Positions 49,481 to 60,742 of a DNA stretch of 64,000 nucleotides are shown piece by piece. This DNA is from Adenanthera pavonina. Taxonomy: Eukaryota > Streptophyta > Magnoliopsida > Fabales > Fabaceae. The notes beneath the pieces are model-generated. The model was not told the origin of the DNA, searched no databases, and was given only the letters and a program-made list of their open reading frames with translations. The position numbers and the translations under genes were made by a program. The stretch is from assembly GCA_026686845.1 (NCBI GenBank), contig JAIVEN010000010.1:24774001-24838000 (forward strand), written 5' to 3'. Numbering within the stretch: position 1 is the stretch's first letter; each line of letters opens with the position of its first letter.

Positions 49481-51672
49481 AGTATAAAGATGATTTTATC
49501 GATACTGTCAAAAAGTACCTGGATTGAGGTATATCTGGATCAGGAAAATTTGGTTAATCTTGGACACATTTCTCTCTCCCTTGTGTGAATTTTTGTAGCC
49601 CATGAAACCAACCAATCATCTCAAAAAGGTTGGGAAAATTTCCTAAGTAAGGAGACAAAAAAGTAACTTTAGTTGATTTATTTAATTAACCATGTTAAGA
49701 GTGTCATTAACCACTTAAACCCTTCTCTTTCTTCACCATCTTCACGTGTGAAAACCAGTAGGAAAATAGAAAAGAAAACGCAAGAAAGGGAAGGAAAGAA
49801 AGAGAGAAAGAAAGGGGGAAAATTCAAGGAAATTGAAAGCTCAAGTTGGTAGGTTTCTATCCTACCAATTCAAGCTTGCTATCTATGGTTTTTAAAGTAT
49901 GGTTCATGGATTAGAAATTCTTCTCCATCCTCTTAGGGTTTTGTCCATGGCATGATTTAGCAAGACATGGAGTTTTGCAACCATAAATCATAGGGGAAAT
50001 GATAGAATGTTCATTTGAAGCTTGAATATGCAAGTAGTTTGCTGTATAACAAAGTTTAGCAATTTTTCTTAAATTTCCCTAATTTTTTATGAGTTACTGT
50101 TTATACTTAGATTTGGAATTTGATAAATTGGAACTCAAAAATGGGTTTCCCATGTCCAAAACCTTAGGACAAGTGATGATTTCATGAAAAAGCTTAAGAT
50201 TAAGAAAGTGGAATTTTTAGGTTTTTTAAGCTTAATTTGGAATGAACAGTAACTATACTACATATGGAATTTGGCAATTCTGAGCCCATATTTGGATTCC
50301 TCATGAAAAATTACATGAAATAGGGGTATAATTCATCATTTTGGAGCTAGGAATGAATTTTTGGTAAATTTTTGAAGAATTAGGTTTCATGAACACTTCT
50401 TGAATAAAGTCATGGATTCATTAGCTTGAGTAATTGTTTGATAATATGTTTAAGTTTGATGAAGCCTGAGAAAGCTTGAACAAGTATTATAAGGTTGAAG
50501 AAGTGTTGGACAAAGTGTGGAAAGCAAGGAAGTACTATAAGGTAGATAATTCTCTTTACTAACATCACATTGTCATTATTGTTTCTTCGATATTTGACAT
50601 CATGGCATATATATGAAATGTTAATTTGTGATATTTCTATGTTGTTGGCTGAGTTGTATGAGGGGTTTGAAACCCCGGGATGTTCATTTTACACAATTAA
50701 ACTCTACCAAAATTTTTATAAAATTTATAATTTCAAATGTGCCAATGTGATGAATTAAGGTTTATGTGATAGTTTTTATGAAAAATGTGATGATATGATG
50801 GTATGTATGGGATTTATCTACTAATATTCTTTGAATCTCACCCTCCCACATATTAACCATGATTAGGTAGAAACAATGGCAAGACCTCCAAGGAAGAGAA
50901 GGGAAAGGAGAAAGAATTTGATATTTAAATTGATAACGTTAGCATTGGCCATGAATTTTGAGTTTTTGTATAAATTTGTAAATAAGATGATAAATATGTT
51001 TCTCCAAGTTTTTATTTTCCTTTAAGCCATAACTAATGTATGGCATGATATGAAGATGAAATATGGTTATGTGAATGTCTTACAATGTTTGTATTGTAAG
51101 TATTAGGATATAAATATCATTCTAACTACTACTAAATTATCATGCTACAGTATAGAATTTTTGATGTATAAAGTATGAATGTTATATATGTTTAAAAACT
51201 AGAGAGAAATATCTTTCATATGGTCTAAAGATCACTCAATTTGGATGAGTGTACAATTTATAGTGAATTTTCAAACTTAGCCCAGAAAAATGGAATTTCT
51301 GAAATTGACCATATAGAAATTAATGAAATTTACTGTGCATATTGGCCAAGTAATTGCTCTAGTTGATATTTTTTCCATGTAAATAATATTTTAAGCTATG
51401 CATAGAGACTTCAATCACTTTCATATGATTTGTACTGAATTAGTTATGATTTTCTGAAATTCAATCGGGAAAATTAAATTTGATTAAATGAATAGTACCC
51501 AAAATTTGGAAAATTTTATTATAATATTTATGCAATTCAAGCTTCTAATTAAGTATAATTAGTCTCTAATGAAACCTAATACATGGAAAACAGTCCTAAA
51601 TAGAGATGTTACAGTTTTTCTCCGATCCTGTACATCATACCAAAGCAAAATTATGAGGGGTGTTACATTAGA

Positions 51673-52601
51673 GTTGAGGAATTTTTTTTATTGAATTTTG
51701 AAACTTAAAGGATTAAAATGACACTTAATAAAGTTAAGGGATTAAATCGAAACCCCCTTCAAAATTAAAAGACTAAATGTAAAATTTAGTCATTAAAAAA
51801 TTATGTGAGTTTATGTTTATGGATTAGAGAATGTAGTTATTACAATAAATAATATAATGTATGTGTGTATATGTGTTATCGTTTTTATAATATATATAGG
51901 TTATTCACATATTTTGCCCAAGATGTATCATTGGAAGTAAAAAAAGCCCGTTGGGATGAGTCCATGTGATGAAGCCACCTATAGATGATGTGGCAGAATC
52001 TGAAACATTAATTCATAAATAGATGAATTAAAATTAAAACCCACTTATCTCCAAATTAGGAGGGAATTTTACTACTTTTATCCCAAAAATTAATTTATGA
52101 GCGGATGAAACTATTTCTAAGCATGCTATAAGTCCATAGGGGTTATAAAAAAATGGAGGAAATTCCATCTCAACTTTTCTTCATCTCGACATAGCATCAA
52201 TCACCAACATATAGATAAAATAAAATAGTAAATAGATTAAAAGGAATTCAAACCCCACTATATGTATATGTCATATGACAGAGAAGTAGGAAAACAATGA
52301 TTAAAGATATATATTAACACAGTATACATTGTTAAGTAAAGATATAGACCAAAGATTCAAGAAGCATCCAAAAGAAAAGTAGTAAAATGGGCCAGTATCA
52401 AAAGGAAGCCAAACTCCGATATTTGTCACAGTACGGAAAAGGAAATGAAGATGGATTTGTTTGGAGAGTGGGGCAAGAGAAAAGAAAATTATATGGCATA
52501 ATAATCAAAAGATCAGGTCATCGTTAATTGAGGAGAGATCAAGTCGGTTAGGTTTGCTGGACACTGAGAGAGAAGAACGGCATTTATCTAGGTCAACGGA
52601 A
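51673..52601. other. AT-rich intergenic sequence, nothing recognised
   Basis: No ORF or RNA gene was recognised. This is old genomic sequence continuing the left flank of the nested LTR at 34394. Confidence 0.5.
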
Positions 52602-55600
52602 TGTTAGGTTGGCTGGTCACCCAAGAGGGAGGGTGAATTAGATGATGCAAGATTTTCACTCTTTTTAGATCACAAACCAATTTCACTAAGAGTGCTATAA
52701 AACATGGATAAACAGAGAGAGTTATGTGCAACAGCTAAATAGAGAAGATGAAGAATAATACAGAACAATTTATACTGGTTCGGTCTAACCACTTGACCTA
52801 CATCTAGTCCCCAAGCTACCACTTGGGATTTTCCACTATATCCCACAGGTTTGATTCAGGCACCTATGAAGTCTCAGTATATTTGATAAGTTTCAATAGG
52901 CACTTGTGAAACCACTCTCCCTACACCCTTACAAGATGTGTAAATCTCTTAGTGTTTCCCCACACTAATATTCTACCCAGAATATGTAGAAAGAAATGTT
53001 TATAGAATGAAAACTCTCTTGAAGAGTAGATAATACATTGAAAGCTCACTCTCTATTTTGGGTGTCAATAGACGAATTTCATAGAGACCATAAGTTAAAG
53101 ACTTTAATGTTGAACTTCGAAGTTCGTCTGTTCCAAAGCAAAATTCAATTTTTCATCTTTGACAAATATTTCTATATTGAAACATACGAATTTTTGTAAC
53201 GTCCCTAAAATGTTAAATAACTAAAAATACATAAGAAATTTACAAGAGTAGACAGACACTGTTTTACAAGAGATAAGGCAAAGAGGTCATTTTTCCTGAT
53301 TGAAAGAAAAAAAGAGAAATTATATTTCTACCGCTAAGAATTATGAAAATGAAAATTTTGTTCCCCAAGCATAGCAGAATTCACATGGAGAAGAGAAGTC
53401 AAATACCTTGACAAAAATTATACCTAATGACCCGAAAATTTTAAAAATTATAAATTTGTCCTAAGCCAAGGATATTTTTGTAAATATAAAAAATTATAGT
53501 CAAAATGAAACTCTCAATGAGCTAAGGCCAATGGAATATAGTATGGAATTTATTAAGATCAAAATAATATTTATTGAGTAATTATGATTTATATTAATAT
53601 CTTACCTGATAAAGGTCAGTCTAGACTACAGGAAGAGGCAATATTCATTCAAGAAAAATATGTGGATCTTATATTTGGACCAATTGGGATAAGTATATTA
53701 TGGTAATTTTATATCCCAATATAATTATAATTAGTATCTCAATAATAGTAAAACATATTGTTAAAGTAGCTTTATTTATCCAGATCGGTTCAAGATATAT
53801 CTGGATAAATAAAAGTACAGTATTTTTGAACCAAAATACTCCCTATTTCATGCTCCACAAGCTGCACATGACAAAATAGCATTAATTTATTATTTTCATG
53901 AATTTGCAAGAAAAATCAAGAAGTTTTGGTGGCATGATTTCATTGGTTGGCTTCTTTTATTTATACTCCCTCAAGTTGGACATTTTGGACACTTAGAAAG
54001 AGGGAAGAGAAGCTACATCAAAGGAGAAAGAAAGGGAGGCTACGTGGAGTGAAGGAAAAAGGTGAAGAAAAAGGGAAAAGATAAAATTCAAGAAAAATAG
54101 GTAAATTCCTACTTGTGATTTTTATGGTTCCTAGCTTAGTTTTCAAGTGGTTTAGTCTAAAATTGTCCTCTTCTCATCTTCCTGTTTAGTTTCAGTTTGG
54201 ATATGGATTTAAGAAAGGATGTGGTTTTATGCAATAAAGTTTAGAGAAAGTATGAGATATAGTGAAAGAAATAAGTTTTGGAAGGTTATGAAGCAAGTTT
54301 TGAAAAAATTCCATTGTTCCTCCTAAACCCCTGATTTCAGTAAGTTTAATGTGATGGAAGGAGTTGTATTTTCACTAATTTGACCTCAAAACTGGTTTCA
54401 CCATGATGGAAAATCTTAAAGGCAAGTGTTGGCTCAAAGATAGAGCTTAAGATAAAGAAAATGGATTTTCAAAGGTTTGTAGCGTATTATATGAACTCTA
54501 TATCTCATGCTATGAAATCAATGGCTTGAGCCATTGTCTAATGTTGTCTAGGGACTTGAGGAAGCCTAAGGAGGCTATTGGAAGCATTAGATTCAAAAGA
54601 AAGAGCCAAAGGAATGCTTCAAGGTAGCTAAGTTTCATATTCTTACTTTATGTTCTTTCATTGTCCTTCTATGATTAAATTGTGTTGCTATATTGCAATT
54701 GTGATTTCTTTGATTGGTCTTGGCTGTAAAATGATGGGTTTTATTCCCTAAGATGTCCATTTTCTAAGCCGTTATGCTGTCAAATTTTTTATGACCAATG
54801 TGGCAATTTATTGTTTAGGTATGATTGATGTGATTAAATGTGATCAAATATGAGTTATTTGACATAATTGACGTAATTGTATCAAGTGTAACTTACTACT
54901 GAGATTGCTCCCAATCTCATCCCCTCATGTATCCCAAGTGATAGGCACAAGCAATGTCAAAGAAATCAAGGAGCCAAAGAGAATGAAAGAGAGAATGATG
55001 CTTGATGATAATTTCAAGCTATGATTCCATATTTTGAAATAATGTATAAAAATTATGTATATGCATATGGATCTATATCCTTACACTATTATGTTCTTAT
55101 GAGCATTATAAGATGATTGGCATGGATTTCAAACATGGATTGATCATAAGAACATGTTATAAGGCCTATTTTCCATGATTACCTTGCAAATAGCTTATTT
55201 TGTAGCAATGAAAGTAAAGTTACCACTGTTTGAATGAGATAGGGAAACTAAGTCAAGTGTTATATATTATCCAAAACTAGAGAGAAGAAGCTTTCCAATG
55301 AGCTAAAGAACACTTAATTTGGATATGTACACAATTTATAGTATATTTTTGAAGTTAAGGGTCAAAACTGGACAATAAAGTAAAAATTCCGAATTTCAAT
55401 GTAAGTATCACTTGTTTTGAAAGAAAATATAAAATTTACATGTTTGAAATGATCTGTGTTTTAATTTCAATATGCCAATGTTTGAATTCAATTGGATTTA
55501 TATAATGAGAGATATACAAGTTTTCCTACGACTGTTTTAGTAAGAGTGAGGTTCTGACCCTTAGTAATTTAAGTTGAAATCATGCCTTATACAAGTTAAA

Positions 55601-57230
55601 TAAATGTATAAAAAACATACGACAATAAGTAGACATACATAGCTTTCCAATAACATATGTAATGCATGATTTGGATAAGTATAGAGTTTGATATGAATTT
55701 TTAAATTTATGGCCAAAATCCTAAAAAAGAGAAAATGACCATTCAAATAGTGAAAGTTTAAGTATTCAATTGTATCAATTGGTGCAGTTAAATACGAGTT
55801 TCATATTTTTCAATTGTATATAATATTTCTATCTTCATTTAGAGACTTGAATCACATTAATATCATTTTTCTGAGATTAATTATGATTTTTCAAATTTCA
55901 GCTAGAAAAATAGATAATAGATAAATAGTAAATTTTGAAAAATTTTACTTTTCAGATTTAATTCCTTTAATGATTCAAGCTTATAAAATGGCTTAGTTGG
56001 ACATTAGAAATGCTATACTACTTAGGAAAATGTATGATAAAGTAAGGTATTACAATTTTCAAGTTTAAAGTTCTTCTGGTAAGTATGAACAGTTGTTCCA
56101 TATTGCTATAACGCCTTTGAAGTTCAAATTTTGGTGCCAAAAATTCGTCTATCAGAGAGTAACTCAATATAGCACAAGTTTTTCCTTTTGAAATTCAAAT
56201 TTTGGATGTGAAAATTCATCTGTTGACTATTCCAGGAGTATTTTCAAATTCTGGGGATTCAAAATTCAAAGTTTCAAAGCTAAAATTCATCTGTTATACT
56301 TGAAGTTCAAATTTTCGATGTGGAAATATGTCTATTGGCTATTCCAAAAGTATTTTCAAATTTTGGAGTTTTGAAATTCAAATTTTGAAAGCCAAAATTC
56401 ATTTGTTAGACTTGAAGTTTATATTTCAGAAGCCAAAATTCATCTATCAGTGATAGAAACTCTGTAACTTTAAACTTTACACTATATACAATTTTGTAGA
56501 AGCTATAACTCTCTCATTTTAACTCCAAATTAAAAAAAAATGACCTATGGTTGGAAAGCTCTCAATGTCTACTTTCAAATGAAATGATTTCAATTAAAAA
56601 ATGAATGTATTATGGGAGATATGATCAAAATAATGATAAGAGGTTAAAACTGAAAATCCACTTCTCACTTCTCAATTTTAAATGACCATAACTTTTTCAT
56701 ATGACTTTTATTTTGAGTAAAGTAACCGTTTTTGAAAAGCTTATTAAGTCTAATTTCATATGAAATAAGTTTTACATCAAAGCTATATGAATTTTGAGAG
56801 ATGTATTAAAAACACTCTTCAAAGGTTAAACTCTATATTCTTGAAAACCAAATTTGACTATGTTTAAAAGTAAGGATATGTTTCTTTGATACCTAAAACT
56901 TCTTGATAAAAATAAAATGCAATTGTAAATCATTGAGTTTTATTCTTAAGTTTAAATTTTGAAATCCAAAATTCATTTGTCAGAGTGACTGACTTTGAAC
57001 TCTTTTTGGGCTAAAATATCAGACAAACTTTGACGTGACTTAAGACGAATTTTGCTCTTTTCACTAACTATGTTTGACTCAAAATTTGAATTTTAACACT
57101 TGAAATTTATATGTTTGAGGTAATATCTCTGGAACCTCAAATTTCAGTTAGCAAAGTTTGAATTTTGGCTTGTCAACAAAATGCATAAGCATTAACTTCA
57201 AAATTTGTCTTTCAGTCAGTGTTTTTAAAC
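52602..57230 (-). repeat. Inverted SIRE-type LTR, family A, split by a solo LTR
   Basis: The plus strand starts TGTTAGGTTGGCTGGTCACCC, the reverse complement of the LTR end at 1290-1309. It follows the 1-1309 copy backward to about position 490 of that copy, is broken at 53195-56054 plus one ATTTT by a family-C solo LTR, and resumes with TTCAAGTTTAAAGTTCTTCTGGTAAG. Inverted words (AAAATTCATCTGT, AATTCAAATTTT) run on to about 57230. There is no PBS left of 52602, so this is a solo or 3' LTR. The far end is undefined. Confidence 0.8.
53195..56054 (+). repeat. Solo LTR, family C (copy C2)
   Basis: TGTAACGTCCCTAAAATG...AAGGTATTACA, 2860 bp, with target duplication ATTTT at 53190-53194 and 56055-56059. 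Removing it restores continuity with the corresponding part of the family-A LTR (near position 490). No internal region: a solo LTR. Confidence 0.93.
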
Positions 57231-57994
57231 ATTAACATATGTTAACATTAGATTTACTTGACCTAACTCATTTAAAACGTATGGTAAGAAGATTAAGTAA
57301 TTTTCAAAGATTAATCCCACCTCAAGATCTAAGTGAAAATAAAATATAACTAGTGACTAGATTTTCAAATGTTGAGTTCCACTTCCACTTGGTCATTTCC
57401 TTCCTGGCATGCTCCCTTCTAATCTTCCATTTTTGGAGCATCTTTTCTCTTCTTTCTTGAGTGAGGCATGATATTGATTTCCATTTTTGTATTCCAATGC
57501 TCACTCTTCTTACTTGGACTATCCTACATTTAATATATTACATTTACAAATCAAGTAGTTAGTCCAATTTATATATCCAACTTATATTATTCATTGTAAA
57601 AGTACAGTAGATATATTTGCACATAGCATGATATATGCATCATAATCATAATTAAATATATGCTAATGCATATTTTACTTCTATAAGGAACATTATATAT
57701 GTTAGACACATATGATACTTTTGTTCCTTATTTCTATATATTTGTCATGATCAAAACTTATATTATACTAAAACTTACATGGAAGACTTAATTGAACAGG
57801 TTACTTGTTATCTTCCAATCTTTATGTTGCTAACTCATGTTCTCTTCTTGAATCGTTGGTTCAATCACCTGGGTTCTTCAATCTTTCATCGAGCTCCATG
57901 CTAAAGTTAGAGCAAATGGTCCTTATTGACTTCTGATTTGTGTCATCCATCCTCCATGTAAATTTATTCTACAATTAATTTTGGTCCTTGATAA
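57231..57994. other. Unassigned sequence between two LTRs
   Basis: It may still hold the 5' end of the inverted family-A LTR (up to about 57535), but no boundary could be fixed. The rest is AT-rich with no recognised gene. Confidence 0.4.
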
Positions 57995-60031
57995 TGTAAC
58001 ACCTTACTTTACAACCGTTAAACATGTATGATTTCATGATTAAGGTTCAAAATAAAGTGATTTGAAAGCAAATGAGCCCTTAATTTTGCATAGACTAAAT
58101 TTAAGTAGTAAAATTTTGCTAAACTTTAAAAATTCATAACTAATTCTACAAAAATTGTATTGAGGTGATTCCAAGTTCTATGGAAAGCTTATGATGTCTA
58201 TTTTAAATTAAAATTTTTTTGATTCACACTTTTACGACTACATGAAATTTCGAATTTCATAGACTCTATCATGCTAATAATGAAGCATAAACAAAGAATA
58301 AGGAAAATTTCAACACTAAAGTATAGGGGCATAATACTTCATTATCAGAACATTGTAATTTTTATTATATAATGTAATATACCATCTAATCCTACGTAAT
58401 GTAATACAAAACATAATATGATTCTAAAATAACTTGGATAGCATTTCTTCATCAGTTTGTCATTTCATTTCCTTGGGCAGAACCGAGGCTTAAAAATGAT
58501 AGATATTGGGGTGAGATTTGAACAGAATCTCAATAATATGACAATTCATTTTCTCACACTTAATTTCAGTAGCATAACAATATAACCATAATTTCTAAGA
58601 ATCAAACTTAAAAATCATGTTCTATATGATCATGCATGTTCAAACAACCTTCATGACATTCAAAGTATTATTGCAACAAAACCTCAACATTGATCTAATA
58701 TTTTTGCATGGTAACTCCCAAAAACATGTTTCTACTAGCATAATGACTACTTTTAATAAATCAAATAGCTGAACTAAAATATAAATGGAAGAAAAAGAAA
58801 AGCATATTACCTAGAAATATTTTTCAGAACTTCAGTATCTTAGATCACACATTCTTTCCTAGAGCTTCTCACTCTAACATCTCTCTAGCTTGATTGAAAT
58901 TTGACGGCGAAATGGGGGAAGGAGGAGCTTCTATTTATAGGTGAGTTGAAGACACAATGGCCCTTGGATTAGATCTTGATCCAATGGCTCTTAATTATTC
59001 CATATTACTTTATTTAATTCATCATGTGAGGAATTTATGAGGTTACCGCCTTGCCCTTTTCTAAAAGTTTTTAGTTGATATTTTCAACCCTAAAATATAT
59101 TTTATTTGGTTCTATCATGTGTCTAATGTCGGTTTCTAAGTTCATTTATTTATTACTGCCGAAACTAGAGTCATATTAGTTATATATTACTAAAAATATT
59201 ATGGTTGTCTAAAATAAATCTAGACATGTTACTGAGTCATATTCAGTCTCTGATGAATCTAGCCATGTTACTAAGTCATATTCAGTCTCTGATGAATCTA
59301 GACTTGATATTAATCTACATACGTTTTTTAATTCGCTAATTAATCCAATTATTCATAGACTCATCCTATAACTATTTAAACTTTGTAGAAAAATCCAGTG
59401 TCTTATTCTGAGTCATAATATATTTGGGTTTTCTAATACATACTTATTTTCTATTTTTCAGAAATTTCTAAATTATAGACCTTCAATCCTCTTTTCTTAC
59501 TATCTGTATTTTCTGGTTTTGCTTATTAGAGGATAATTTTTGGTGATTATTTTTCTGACTCTATTCCTACAACTGGTACTGTCAAATACTAAGTAGATAA
59601 TTTGTTTGGAAAAATGACATCTACGTCCCATTATTTTGTCTTTTAGTGCCTACTACATCAATATTTACTTTGACCCCATAACCTAACTTTCTTTTCAATT
59701 TGGTCCCTAAGCACTACTGCTACGATTATCATATTTCCCAAGGTATAGAATTTCAACCTATAGCTTCATAGGATTTCTAATGCCATATAGCACACATTCA
59801 CAGTTAACTACTAAGTCAAATTTTATCTTGATTTGTATATAATGGCATATGAAATTTTAAATGGTCGTAGTTTCTAAATAGCATATCCAACTTATCTAGT
59901 TCTAGCTAACGGTTCCGTATGGTCATATAATGCATGTTCACAATTCAATCAAAATCCAACTAAAAACATAGATACAAAGCATATAAAGTTATGTTATGAG
60001 TTCTATAGTTAGTGAGAATTAGAATATTACA
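57995..60031 (-). repeat. Solo LTR, family D (related to C)
   Basis: The plus strand starts TGTAACACCTTACTT and ends GAATATTACA, with duplication GATAA at 57990-57994 and 60032-60036. On the minus strand it reads TGTAATATTC...AAGGTGTTACA. A TATAAATA (plus 58932-58939, minus strand) in a GGAGCTTC.. context could be its promoter. 2037 bp without internal region. Confidence 0.88.
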
Positions 60032-60043
60032 GATAACGTGTCA

Positions 60044-60742
60044 TGTAACAACCCACATGACATCATTATTGGCAATGTGTACAGAACCAAAGGAAACAGG
60101 ATGGAAGAAGATTCAACGTGGAGAGGAAAAGAACTCCACGTTATGACAAGAAGCCGGGCCGCCGCGGTGATAGTAAATTCCAAAGGCACATTTTCCAATT
60201 GTAACTGGTGACGCCATAGCGGGCTTATCCAGAGTTGTGGCGAGAGTCGAGAAACTAGTTTAAATCTGAATTATTTCAAACAAAAAGAAAAGAAAGAAAT
60301 GGAGGAGAACCGAGGGAGCTCTGCTAGGGTTCGAGTTTTTCGACCATTTGGAGGGTATTCTGGTGTCTAGAAGCTTGGATCTTTGTTGGTAAGTGATCTC
60401 TACTCCTCCCTCTCCATTTTCTTCGATTTAAACTTTGGATTTTTAGGTTATATGTTGAAATCTTTGGTTTTGGTTGAATCTGACAGATTGAAATGGACGA
60501 AACTAGGTTGATAGAGTGTGATTTGGTGTTCTTGATGCTTGGGTTAATAGGTTGTTTTTGGTTAGGGCTCTTGGGATTCAGAAGTGGATGGGATTGTTTG
60601 GTGTTTGAATGGTTCCTAGGAGCTTAATGATGCATGAAAGTGGTATTGGAACCTTAGGTTAGGCTAAAGTAGTTGAATTGTGGAATTTAGGTATTTGGAT
60701 TGTATGATAATTGATGTATTATGTTTATGTGAAGGTAGTTTG
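60044..60742 (+). repeat. LTR of family B (copy B4), 5' part, broken by family-C LTR
   Basis: Starts TGTAACAACCCACATGACATCATTATTGGC, a diverged match to the B1 start (14034), and follows B through the CCGCGG-containing block and the AAATGGAGGAGAACCGAGGGAG region. It stops at 60742 where the C3 LTR begins. The remainder lies beyond the window. Confidence 0.82.

Larger units (their letters stand above)
36724..51613 (+). repeat. Solo LTR, gypsy-type family C (copy C1), interrupted by the SIRE-like element
   Basis: It starts TGTAATATCCCAAAATTTTAC at 36724 and ends AGAGATGTTACA at 51613, with duplication GTTTT at 36719-36723 and 51614-51618. Without the SIRE-like insertion (37320-49480 and one AGTAT) it is about 2.7 kb. 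It shares its start (TGTAAyrTCCCwAAA), the 'GGCAAAGAGGTCATTTTT' phrase and its end with C2 and C3. The ORFs at 50570 and elsewhere in it are not genes. Confidence 0.9.
34400..51667 (-). repeat. Solo LTR, family B (copy B3), interrupted by nested insertions
   Basis: The left part 34400-36723 starts TGTAACACCCTACCTCC. The right part 51619-51667 ends GAGGGGTGTTACA. Both align with the chromovirus LTR (18490-20963), in minus orientation. The flanking duplication is TTAGA (34395-34399 and 51668-51672). The segment 36724-51613 plus one GTTTT is a later insertion. Many CG sites of the other family-B copies are TG or CA here, so it is older. There is no internal region: a solo LTR. Confidence 0.9.
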
